Assembly (NCBI GenBank): GCA_026129405.1
Contig: JAHCID010000002.1
Location: 588,333-652,332 of the forward strand
From: a bacterium
GTDB taxonomy: Bacteria > Desulfobacterota > Binatia > DP-6
Reading direction: 5' to 3'
Length of the DNA stretch: 64,000 bases
The notes beneath the pieces are model-generated. The model did not search any database, was not told the origin of the DNA, and was given only the letters and a program-made list of their open reading frames with translations. Position 1 is the first letter of the stretch; every line of letters begins with the position of its first letter. The position numbers were made by a program, and so were the translations under genes. Of the stretch, positions 20,924 to 28,265 are shown piece after piece.

Positions 20924-21898
20924 ATGTCGGTCGGCGCCGCGTACCGCGTGATCCTCGCGGAGCTCGCATGCGTGGGACTCGACGCCGCCGGCATCTGCGC
21001 CGAGGCCGGCGTCGATCCGCGCGTCCTGCACGACGACGACGCGTCGCTCGGCGGAGCCGAGCTGGCGCGCGTTCTGGCGCGGGCGGAGGACGCGGCCAAC
21101 GATCCGCTCCTCGGCTTGCACATGGGCGAGCGTGCCCGGGGCCGCGGTGTGCTCTCGTATCTGGCGCGCTCGCAGGCGACGGTGGCCGACGGTCTCGAGG
21201 CGTTTCGCCGCTTCGCCGGCGCGCGCTGGGAGAATCCCGACGCCGTGTGCATCGACCCGCGCGGTGCGCGCACGGTCGTCCGCCTGGCGCTGGGGCGCGA
21301 CCTGCCGCGTCACGCCGCCGAGTACGTCGTGACGCGCACCGTGATCTCGCTCCGCCGCAGCGGCGCCGCCGCGTCCGAGGTCGGCCTGCCGCACCCGCCC
21401 GGCGGCGCGACCAAGGAGTACGAGCGCGTGCTCGGCTGCCCCGTGCGCTTCCGGCGACCGGAGACGTCGATCGCCATCCGCACGCGCGACCTCGACCGTC
21501 CGCTCCGCGCCGCCAACCCCGACGCCGCGGCCGCGCTCGCCGCCGCTCTGAGCCGTCCCGCCGTCCTTCCGCCGACCTCCGCGAGCGCCCGCCTGGCCGC
21601 GGCCGTTCGCGACGCCATCGCGCGCGGCGACCGGGTCGACCGCGAAGCCCTCGCCCGCACGCTGGGCATGAGCGGCAAGACGCTCGCCCGCCGCCTCGCC
21701 GCCGAGCAGCGTCACTTCCGTGACGTGGTCGACGAGGTGCGCCGTGCCCAGTCCGAGCAGCTGGTGCGCCAGCGGGGACTCGATCTCGGCGAGGTCGCGT
21801 CGCGCGTCGGCTTCGCGGACCTGACGGCGTTCGGGAAGGCGTTCCGGCGGTGGTTCGGCGTGTCGCCGTCGGCGTTCCGCACGCGTGCGCTCGGGTGA
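20924..21898 (+). CDS. AraC-family transcriptional regulator
   Basis: 324 residues from ATG 20924. Residues 1-190 match the ligand/dimerisation domain of the OruR/ArgR-like AraC branch (DPLLGLHMGERARGRGVLSYLARSQATVADGL; GLPHPPGGATKEYERVLGCPVRF). Residues 225-324 hold the double helix-turn-helix: LARTLGMSGKTLARRLAAEQRHFRDVVDEVRR, then LGEVASRVGFADLTAFGKAFRRWFGVSPSAFR. Family members act on nearby lipid, amino-acid or aromatic catabolic genes, but no such target is adjacent; the propeller gene is divergent, 163 bases away. Confidence in the family is high, while the inducer and regulon are unknown. Confidence 0.9.
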   Translation: MSVGAAYRVILAELACVGLDAAGICAEAGVDPRVLHDDDASLGGAELARVLARAEDAANDPLLGLHMGERARGRGVLSYLARSQATVADGLEAFRRFAGARWENPDAVCIDPRGARTVVRLALGRDLPRHAAEYVVTRTVISLRRSGAAASEVGLPHPPGGATKEYERVLGCPVRFRRPETSIAIRTRDLDRPLRAANPDAAAALAAALSRPAVLPPTSASARLAAAVRDAIARGDRVDREALARTLGMSGKTLARRLAAEQRHFRDVVDEVRRAQSEQLVRQRGLDLGEVASRVGFADLTAFGKAFRRWFGVSPSAFRTRALG

Positions 21899-22040
21899 GG
21901 CGAGCGCCACGCCGCCGCGCTCGGCCGTTGCGGATTTACAGGCGCGCCGCCCGGCGCTACACGGCGGGCGTGTCGCACGGCGCGGGCAGGCCCGGCTCGG
22001 GCACGGCGAGGATCGCACGTCGGCGCGCGACGTGCGGGGC

Positions 22041-23069
22041 GTGGTGAAGAAACGATCGCGTCCGGCGACGTACGGAGCGGGGAGCCGCGTTGCGCGGCTC
22101 GTGCTCGGGCTGACGGAGCGGCCGCGCGGCTGGAGCTGGGCAGACGTCGAGCGCGAGCTCGGCGTCGGCGAGCGCACGCTCGCCCGCTACGTGAAGATGC
22201 TGCGGGCGGCGCTCGTCGACCGCGACGGCGAGTCGCTCGTCGCGGTGGTCGCGCGCGGCGATCGGCGCTTCCTGCGCCTGCGCGACCAGGGGCAGCCGCC
22301 GAGCTCCAACGCCTACCAGGCGCTCAGCTTCTACTTCGCGTCGAGCGTCCTGCAGTTCCTCGACGGGACGATCCTGAAGGACGACATGGCCGCGCTGTGG
22401 AGCCGCTTCTACGCGCTGCTGCCGCCCGACGTCCGCCGCCGGCTCGGGCACCTCGAGCACAAGTTCTACACCGTACCCTACCTGGTGAAGGACTACGCGG
22501 GCTGCGACGAGGTCATCGGCGAGGTCCTCAAGTGTCTCGTCGACCAGCGCACCATGCGCGTCGAGTACGCGAGCCCGTGGCGCGACGACGAGGACGCCGC
22601 CACGCCGCATCTCGTCGACCCGTACACGTTGGCGCTGTACCGCGGCGGGCTCTACGTGCTCGGGCGCAGCCACAAGCACCGTAAGCTCATCTACCTCGCG
22701 GTCGAGCGTCTGCGCGCGGTGGAGCGCCTGCCGGCGACGTTCGCCTACCCGCCGGGCTACTCGCCCGAGCGGCACACCGAGGGCACCTTCGGCATCGTCG
22801 AGGGACCCGAGACGCGGGTGGAGCTGCTGATCCACAGTCCCGAAGGCGCGGCCCTCCTGAAGGCCCGGCGCATCCACCGCACGCAGCGCTTCGTCGCGCG
22901 AGCGGACGGCACGACGCTCCTCACCATGACGGTGCGGGGCACGGCGGAGCTGGCGAACTGGATCCTGAGCCTCGGCCCGCACGTCGAGGTGCTCGCGCCG
23001 GCGACGTTGCGTGCGGAGGTCGGCGCCGCGCTCCGTCGCGGTGCGGCGCGCTACCGGGCCCGGCGCTGA
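22041..23069 (+). CDS. WYL-domain transcriptional regulator
   Basis: About 342 residues. An N-terminal winged helix (residues 10-75: RVARLVLGLTERPRGWSWADVERELGVGERTLARYVKML) is followed by the WYL sensor domain (residues 175-260: RTMRVEYASPWR, VDPYTLALYRGGLYVLGRSHKH, LIYLAVERLRAVE) and the C-terminal WCX-like extension (GTFGIVEGPETRVELLIHSPEGA; GTAELANWILSLGPHVEVLAP). WYL regulators bind nucleic-acid-like ligands and often govern defence or DNA-repair genes. GTG 22041 or the adjacent GTG 22044 is the likely start; an earlier start would add low-complexity sequence. No target can be named from position alone. Confidence 0.88.
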   Translation: MVKKRSRPATYGAGSRVARLVLGLTERPRGWSWADVERELGVGERTLARYVKMLRAALVDRDGESLVAVVARGDRRFLRLRDQGQPPSSNAYQALSFYFASSVLQFLDGTILKDDMAALWSRFYALLPPDVRRRLGHLEHKFYTVPYLVKDYAGCDEVIGEVLKCLVDQRTMRVEYASPWRDDEDAATPHLVDPYTLALYRGGLYVLGRSHKHRKLIYLAVERLRAVERLPATFAYPPGYSPERHTEGTFGIVEGPETRVELLIHSPEGAALLKARRIHRTQRFVARADGTTLLTMTVRGTAELANWILSLGPHVEVLAPATLRAEVGAALRRGAARYRARR

Positions 23070-23090
23070 CGGCTCGCGCCGGGCCGGGCG

Positions 23091-23110
23091 GGGCGCCCCG
23101 CAGGGCGCCC
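23091..23110. terminator. Hairpin between convergent genes
   Basis: GGGCGCC (23091-23097) pairs perfectly with GGCGCCC (23104-23110) around a six-base loop. It sits midway between the WYL regulator (ending 23069) and the hdeA-like gene (ending 23124 on the other strand). No U-run follows, so it is only a candidate bidirectional terminator. Confidence 0.4.
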
Positions 23111-23123
23111 GGCGACCGCGGCG

Positions 23124-23480
23124 TTACATCTTCTTCTCGGCCTTCTTCCAGTCCTTCTTGAGCACCGAGAAGACCGACTCCTTCGGCTGCTTCTTGCAGG
23201 CCTCGACCAGCTCGGCGACCGGACGATCGAGCTCGGCCTCGCCGACCTCCTCCTCCTCGACCTTGCCGTTGCGCGAGTAGCCCTCGATGAACCAGGCCAC
23301 CGCCGCCTGACGCTGCTCGCTCAGGACGAGGAAGTCCTCGCACACGATCTTCGTCGCCGCGATCGACTTGTCGCGCGCGGCCAGGTCGCCGATGGCGGTG
23401 TCGTCGCCGATTGCGAGGGCGCTGCTCGCGGCGAGGCCGCTCAGCAGCAGGGCCGCGCCGACCCAGGTCGTCTTCCGCAT
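23124..23480 (-). CDS. HdeA/HdeB-family periplasmic acid-stress chaperone
   Basis: 118 residues. A signal peptide (MRKTTWVGAALLLSGLAASSALA) precedes a small domain with the HdeA pattern: IVCEDFLVLSEQRQAAVAWFIEGY, then VAELVEACKKQPKESVF and a terminal DWKKAEKKM. The two cysteines, in VCEDF and EACKK, are where HdeA forms its disulfide. HdeA unfolds at low pH and shields periplasmic proteins from aggregation. ATG 23480 is preceded by a strong GGAGGAGAG ribosome-binding site. The gene stands alone, with no hdeB or acid-stress partner nearby. The family call rests on motif resemblance. Confidence 0.82.
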   Translation of the reverse strand: MRKTTWVGAALLLSGLAASSALAIGDDTAIGDLAARDKSIAATKIVCEDFLVLSEQRQAAVAWFIEGYSRNGKVEEEEVGEAELDRPVAELVEACKKQPKESVFSVLKKDWKKAEKKM

Positions 23481-23595
23481 GCTCTCTCCTCCTTCACTCG
23501 GGCGGGACTCCGTGTCCCGCCGCGGGAAGGTGGGATGTCGCACGTGAGGGACCCCGCGTCGAGACCGGCGGCCGGACGTCCGCAGGGCGGAGCGA

Positions 23596-23955
23596 TCAGC
23601 CGAGGTCGAGGTCCGTGCTCGTGAGGAGCTCGTGCACCTCCAGCACGTTCGGCCCTGCGAACATCTCCTTCGGCGGTCGGCTCGAGTGCGCCTCGGCGAA
23701 GGCGGGGCTCTGCGTCCAGGCGACGAAGTCCTCGAACGTCCGCCACCACGTCTTCACCTCGTAGAAGCCCTGCGCGTCCGGGTCGTCGATCCAGCCGCCC
23801 TGCTCGTGGCCGAAGCGCACCGGCTTCGGCCGATGCACCTCGTTGCGCACGAAGCCCGGGGCCTGGTCGACCAGGTGGACCCGCTTGCGGAAGCGATCCT
23901 CGAAGTCGATCTCGTGCCCCTTCGCCACCGGGATGCGGTTCGTCACGACCACCAT
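23596..23955 (-). CDS. Antibiotic biosynthesis monooxygenase (ABM/IsdG-fold) domain protein
   Basis: 119 residues from ATG 23955. It opens MVVVTNRIPVAKGHEIDFEDRF, then VHLVDQAPGFVRNEVHRP, and later GFYEVKTWWRTFEDFVAWTQSPAFAEAHS. This matches the ABM/IsdG fold: small dimeric ferredoxin-like proteins including haem-degrading monooxygenases and quinol monooxygenases. An upstream start at 23994 would add a short basic stretch. Neither haem nor quinone genes adjoin, so the substrate is open. It is divergent from the radical SAM gene at 24141; the 185-base intergenic region has A-rich patches that may hold both promoters. Confidence 0.85.
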   Translation of the reverse strand: MVVVTNRIPVAKGHEIDFEDRFRKRVHLVDQAPGFVRNEVHRPKPVRFGHEQGGWIDDPDAQGFYEVKTWWRTFEDFVAWTQSPAFAEAHSSRPPKEMFAGPNVLEVHELLTSTDLDLG

Positions 23956-24140
23956 GGGGCCGCCTTCTACACGAATCCGGATGGTCCTCGGCAAGCGCGG
24001 CCCGAACCGCGCAGGTGCGCGGGGCGAATCCTGGAAAATCGCCGTGCTGGCGCAAACTCTAACTTGACTCCGCAGCCACCCGGCCGCTACCCGTGGAGGC
24101 TCGACCCCCGGTGGGCGGCGCCCACGCCGAAGGAGCGTAG

Positions 24141-25448
24141 ATGGGTTACCTCGACTACCTGCAGCACGGGAAGAAGATGTTCCGCAAGAAGGGCGAGCTT
24201 CCCGTGTACCTGGTGCAGTTCATCACCGACGCCTGCAACGCGAAGTGCAAGCACTGCCTGCTGGCGGACGGCGCCCACCCGGGGTGGGAAGAGCCGTCGA
24301 TGACGTACCGCAAGCAGGAGCTGTCGCTCGAGGAGCTCGAGAAGATCACCGCCAGCTACGGCAAGGGCAGCCTGATGTTCCTCTTGCCGACGGGGGGCGA
24401 GCCGTTCCTGCGCAAGGACATCGGCGAGATCGTCAAGATTTGGCACAAGAACACCGGGGTGCGGAACGTCGGCATCCCGTCGAACGGCTCGACCACGGCG
24501 CGCACGGTGGCGATCGTGAAGGACCTGGTGGAGAGCTGCCCGGACCTCGACCTGCACATCGACATCTCGCTCGACGGGGTGGGCGAGCTGCACGACGAGA
24601 TCCGCGTCTTCCCGGGCCTCTTCAAGCGCTCGATCGAGACCTACAAGGCGCTGCGCGAGCTCGAGAAGCACTACAAGAACTTCTCGGTGCAGGTGGAGAC
24701 GACGGTCTCCAAGCACAACGAGGACGTGCTGATCGAGAACTACGAGTGGTTCCGCACGCACCTCGACGTCGACACGGTCTTCACGCTGCTCACGCGCGGG
24801 TCGCCGAAGGAGCCGCTGGCGAAGTTCTTCGACGTCGAGAAGTACCAGGCGTACGCGGACCACATGGAGCGGGAGTACAAGTCGGGGTCACTGAGCGGCT
24901 ACGACCACTTCCCGTTCGCGGACTTCATCAACGCGAAGCGGATCGTGCGGCACAATCTGATTGCGAAGATCGCGCGCGAGAACACGTACCAGATTCCGTG
25001 CTACGCCGGGAACCTCGGCGGGGCGCTGTTCGCGAACGGCGACGTGTATCCGTGCGAGCTGCTGATCGACCGCAAGCTCGGGAACGTGCGCGAGGCGGAC
25101 TACGACTTCAAGCGGATCTGGTTCAGCCCCGCGGCGGACGCGACGCGGAAGTTCATCCGCGAGTCGAAGTGCTTCTGCACGTACGAGTGCTTCCTCACGG
25201 TGAACATCCTGTTCAACCCGCTGATGATGCCGGCGGTGCTGAAGGAGTGGTCGAGCCTCAAGATGCGCAAGATGTGGCGCGCGCTGACGGGGCAGAAGGC
25301 CGAGCCGCGCGCCGAGCTGGCGGGCTGCGGCGCCACCAACGGGCACGCCAACGGCCACGCCAACGGCGCCGCGAAGCCCGCGATCCCCGCCCCCGCCGCG
25401 ACGGCCGCGAAGCCGGCCCGCGATCCGCAGCGGGCCGCCAACGCCTGA
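24141..25448 (+). CDS. Radical SAM/SPASM-type protein
   Basis: 435 residues. The [4Fe-4S]-binding CNAKCKHC (Cys32, Cys36, Cys39) follows the family-typical LPVYLVQFITDA. Next come LLPTGGEPFLRKDIGEIV, IPSNGSTTA and ISLDGVGELHDEIR, the usual radical SAM core. A C-terminal Cys set (CYAGNLGGALFANGDVYPCELL; CFCTYECFL) resembles a SPASM auxiliary-cluster region. SPASM enzymes modify peptides or proteins or build cofactors; the substrate is unknown. The tail is disordered, with Asn-Gly-His-Ala repeats and an Ala/Pro-rich end. AAGGAG lies 6 bases before ATG 24141. A SelW-like gene follows after 18 bases, probably co-transcribed. Confidence 0.88.
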   Translation: MGYLDYLQHGKKMFRKKGELPVYLVQFITDACNAKCKHCLLADGAHPGWEEPSMTYRKQELSLEELEKITASYGKGSLMFLLPTGGEPFLRKDIGEIVKIWHKNTGVRNVGIPSNGSTTARTVAIVKDLVESCPDLDLHIDISLDGVGELHDEIRVFPGLFKRSIETYKALRELEKHYKNFSVQVETTVSKHNEDVLIENYEWFRTHLDVDTVFTLLTRGSPKEPLAKFFDVEKYQAYADHMEREYKSGSLSGYDHFPFADFINAKRIVRHNLIAKIARENTYQIPCYAGNLGGALFANGDVYPCELLIDRKLGNVREADYDFKRIWFSPAADATRKFIRESKCFCTYECFLTVNILFNPLMMPAVLKEWSSLKMRKMWRALTGQKAEPRAELAGCGATNGHANGHANGAAKPAIPAPAATAAKPARDPQRAANA

Positions 25449-25466
25449 TCCCGGCGCGCGCCGCGC

Positions 25467-25784
25467 ATGGCCGACCCGTCGCCGCCCGCTTCCGCGTCCG
25501 GCGACGCCGGCCGGCGCGGCCACGTCGAGATCACCTACTGCACGCAGTGTCGCTGGCTGCTGCGCGCGGCCTGGCTGGCGCAGGAGCTGCTGACCACGTT
25601 CGACGCGGAGCTGGCCGCGGTGACGTTGCGCCCGGGCCGCGGCGGCGTCTTCGAGGTGCGCCTCGACGGCGAGCTCGTCTGGTCGCGGGCCGACGCGGGT
25701 CGCTTCCCCGAGCCGAAGGACGTGAAGCAGCGCGTCCGCGACCGCATCGCGCCCGGGCGCGACCTCGGCCACAGCGAGCGCTGA
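25467..25784 (+). CDS. SelW/SelT/SelH-like (Rdx family) thioredoxin-fold protein
   Basis: 105 residues. After a 17-residue disordered start comes HVEITYCTQCRWLLRAAWLAQELLTTF, with the redox motif CTQC. This is the Cys version of the CxxU site of selenoprotein W. FEVRLDGELVWSR, then FPEPKDVKQRVRDRI complete the Rdx-family pattern. Such proteins are thought to take part in thiol redox exchange; partners are unknown. It follows the radical SAM gene at 18 bases on the same strand, so an operon is likely. Confidence 0.88.
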   Translation: MADPSPPASASGDAGRRGHVEITYCTQCRWLLRAAWLAQELLTTFDAELAAVTLRPGRGGVFEVRLDGELVWSRADAGRFPEPKDVKQRVRDRIAPGRDLGHSER

Positions 25785-25825
25785 CCTGCCTTGCGCCCCA
25801 GGCGCCGTGCGTTTAATCCCAACCC

Positions 25826-26179
25826 ATGGCGACGAAGGCCGAGCGGCATCGATGGGAGCAGGAGCGGGCGAAGCCGGACAAGCCGAAGCAGCCGAAGCGC
25901 AAGCGGCGCGACATGCCGGTCGACACCGCGAAGCCGGGCGTCAGCGCCAGCGATCGCAAGGTGGGCGCCGGCAGCACCGCGGCGCGCAACCGCTCCACGC
26001 ATGCCGCCAAGAAAGCGACCTACGCGCTCGAGGACTCGGCCACGGGCCGCCCGTCGCGGAAGTCGTCGCGGCGCGCGAAGAACCGCGCCAAGCCGAACAG
26101 CAACCTCACCCGCCAGCGACAGCGCGAGGTCCGCTCGCCCGAGGCGCGCGCGACCCAGGCGGCCGCTCGCAAGCGCTGA
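25826..26179 (+). CDS. Small highly basic hypothetical protein
   Basis: 117 residues, very rich in Lys, Arg and Ala, with no hydrophobic core (MATKAERHRWEQERAKPDK; RKSSRRAKNRAKPNSNLT; ARATQAAARKR). The composition suggests an intrinsically disordered nucleic-acid-binding or ribosome-associated protein, but no family is recognised. Start ATG 25826 and stop 26179 give a clean frame, and codon use resembles the neighbours. It lies between the SelW-like gene and the DUF6178-like gene on the same strand with short spacers (41 and 13 bases), so it could be part of the same transcript. Confidence 0.65.
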   Translation: MATKAERHRWEQERAKPDKPKQPKRKRRDMPVDTAKPGVSASDRKVGAGSTAARNRSTHAAKKATYALEDSATGRPSRKSSRRAKNRAKPNSNLTRQRQREVRSPEARATQAAARKR

Positions 26180-26192
26180 CGGCGCGCCCTCG

Positions 26193-27476
26193 ATGACCGA
26201 GGACCGGACCGGGAGCGACGTCGTCGCGCTCAGCCGCTGGCGTGCGCTCGTCGCGCGCTCGCGCCAGCCGCGCAAGCGGCTCGAGGCGCTGCTCGGCGAT
26301 GCGTCCGCCGCAGCGATCGTGCCGCAGCTCGGCGTCGAGGAGCTGTACTACCTCGTGCGCAGCGTGGGGCCCGAGGACGCGCTCGATCTGCTGCGTCTGG
26401 CCACGCCGGAGCAGATCCGCGGCTGCCTCGACTTCGACGTCTGGGATCGCGACCGGGTTCGCCCGGCGCGCGCGCTCGCCTGGCTGCACGTCCTCGACGA
26501 GCTCGATCCGGTGCGGCTCGCCGCCGCCGTGCGCGGGCTCGACGACGAGCTCGTCGCGCTGACGATCGCGCGCTACGCCGTCGTCCACGACCGCACGCTC
26601 GACGAAGCGCCCGACCCGCATCTGCGGCACCCCGTGTGGCCGAGCCCCGACGGCACGTTTCTCGTCGAGCTCGTCACCTCGCACGCCGAGGCGGCGCGCA
26701 CGCTCGAGCGCGTGCTCGAGCGGCTCTACAAGGGCGATCCCGACCTCGCGCGCCGCGTCCTCCAGGACGCGAAGTGGGGCGTCGACGCCGAGATGGAGGA
26801 GGACGCCTTCCGCTGGCGCTCGGGCCGCATGGCCGACCTCGGCTTCGTCGACTACCACCAGGCGCTCGAGGTCTACCGTTGGATCGACCCCAGCCGCGTT
26901 CGCGTCGAGGGCGCGCCGCCGGCGGCGGAGGCGGTGGAGAGCGGCGAGCCCGAGGCGCTGCCGCTGCCCCTCGGCGAGCCCCTGGGCGAGGACTCGTTCC
27001 TCGGACGCGTGCTCGCGGGCATCGACGATCCGAAGCTCCTCGGACCGCTCGCGCAGATGCTCGTCGCGCTGGTGAACCGCGTCCTCGCCGCCGATCGCGT
27101 CGATCCGGCCGACGTCGAGACGGTGCGTGCGGTCGCCGCCCGCGCCCGCGACACGCTCTCGCTCGGCCTCGAGTACCTCGCCGGCGGCGAGCTCGGCCGC
27201 GCCCGCGGCGTGCTGGCGAGCGCGCCGCTCCTGCTGATCTTCCGCGTCGGCCATGCGCTCACCGCGGCGCTCCAGCGCCGCGCGCAGCCGCTCCACCGCG
27301 AGGGCATGGGCTTCGACGAGCCCGACCTCGACGCCCTCGTCGAGACCCGCCCGCTCTTCCCCGGCGGGCTCGACGATCCGCCCATGGCCGGGCCGCGCCC
27401 GTTCCGCAGCCTCACCGACGTGCGCCGCGTGGAGGCGTGGCTGGACGAGCTCGAGCGCCGTCCGGCGGGCGCCTGA
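26193..27476 (+). CDS. DUF6178-like protein
   Basis: 427 residues. The N-terminal half has the pattern I associate with DUF6178: PRKRLEALLGDASAAAIVPQLGVEELYYLVRSVGPEDALDLL, then TPEQIRGCLDFDVWDRDRVRPARALAWLHVL. A WSPDGTFLVEL-like segment (VWPSPDGTFLVELV) and EMEEDAFRWRSGRMADLGFVDYHQALEVYRWI follow. The protein is all-helical, acidic and cytoplasmic, without signal or membrane segments. The family has no established function. ATG 26193 lies 13 bases after the preceding small basic gene. The family call is from memory of its pattern and should be treated as moderate. Confidence 0.65.
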   Translation: MTEDRTGSDVVALSRWRALVARSRQPRKRLEALLGDASAAAIVPQLGVEELYYLVRSVGPEDALDLLRLATPEQIRGCLDFDVWDRDRVRPARALAWLHVLDELDPVRLAAAVRGLDDELVALTIARYAVVHDRTLDEAPDPHLRHPVWPSPDGTFLVELVTSHAEAARTLERVLERLYKGDPDLARRVLQDAKWGVDAEMEEDAFRWRSGRMADLGFVDYHQALEVYRWIDPSRVRVEGAPPAAEAVESGEPEALPLPLGEPLGEDSFLGRVLAGIDDPKLLGPLAQMLVALVNRVLAADRVDPADVETVRAVAARARDTLSLGLEYLAGGELGRARGVLASAPLLLIFRVGHALTAALQRRAQPLHREGMGFDEPDLDALVETRPLFPGGLDDPPMAGPRPFRSLTDVRRVEAWLDELERRPAGA

Positions 27477-27494
27477 CGCCGCCGCCGTCCGCCG

Positions 27495-27522
27495 CCCTCA
27501 CGGTCGCGCGGCGGCGTGAGGG
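27495..27522. terminator. Perfect 8-bp hairpin between convergent genes
   Basis: CCCTCACG (27495-27502) is the exact reverse complement of CGTGAGGG (27515-27522), with a 12-base G+C-rich loop. It lies between the DUF6178-like gene (ending 27476) and the histidine phosphatase gene (ending 27535 on the minus strand). It could stop transcription from both sides. No U-run is present. Confidence 0.45.
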
Positions 27523-27534
27523 GGCCGGCGCGGC

Positions 27535-28223
27535 CTACTGCTCCGGCTCGCCCCAGGGATTCTGCGGCACGTCGTTCCACGGCGCCGTGAACGCCTGGAG
27601 CTTCGACTCGAAGGTCTTCGGTCGACCTTTGGCGTCGAAGGTGACGATCCAGAAGTAGTCGTAGTTGTCGTCGGGCCAGGTCGTCGGGACGAGCTCGCCC
27701 ATGCCGTCGGGCAGGCGGTCGAGCTCGAGCAGCTGGCGCCAGGTGACACGCTCGCCGGGGTACTCGGCCTCGAGCTTCGCGTCCGCGATGTGCTCGTGCT
27801 CCCAGCAGACGATCACCGTCTTGCCGCGATAGGCACGGCTGCGCATGAGGTGGCGGTGGGCCTCCTGCGTGCGACGGTTGAGGTCCACGTCGTCGAGCGT
27901 GCCGGCCTGCGTCGCCGGGACCACGCTGAAGCTCGTCTGCGGCAGGCTCCACGATTCGGCGACCGGCGAGATCAGCTCGATCGTGTGCAACGTGATGCTG
28001 AGGATCCCGCCGGCCGCTCGCGCGGCCGGAAGAGCGACATGGCGGCGCCCTGGCCGAGGAACTGGTGGACCAGGGCCTCGGCCCGCAGCTGTCCCACGGC
28101 CGACGGCGCGAAGCCGCCGTTCTTCTCGCCATGACGCAGCAGGATCACGCGGCGTGGCGCCGCGACGGCGCTGCCGGCGAGGCCGACGACGAGAGCCACG
28201 GCGACCGCGAGGCGGAGGCGCAT
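27535..28223 (-). CDS. Exported histidine phosphatase (phosphoglycerate mutase-like), frame-broken near 28010
   Basis: The first part, from ATG 28223, has a signal peptide (MRLRLAVAVALVVGLAGSAVAAP) and the catalytic RHGE motif (VILLRHGEKNGG), then QLRAEALVHQFL and LFRPRERP. The rest reads one base back: LSITLHTIELISPVAES, VIVCWEHEHIADAKL (the second His block of the family, with W-x-H) and WPDDNYDYFWIVTFDAKGRP. The switch lies close to 28008-28015 (CGCCGGCC, which is GGCCGGCG on the coding strand) and equals one missing base. Both halves keep function-bearing residues, so an assembly indel is plausible. Repaired length would be about 229 residues. Histidine phosphatases remove phosphate from small molecules or proteins through a phospho-His intermediate; the periplasmic substrate is unknown. 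Confidence 0.75.
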
Positions 28224-28265
28224 GGCCGGAATGTCGGCAGGAGACGGCGGGTGCTTGGGCGAGCC

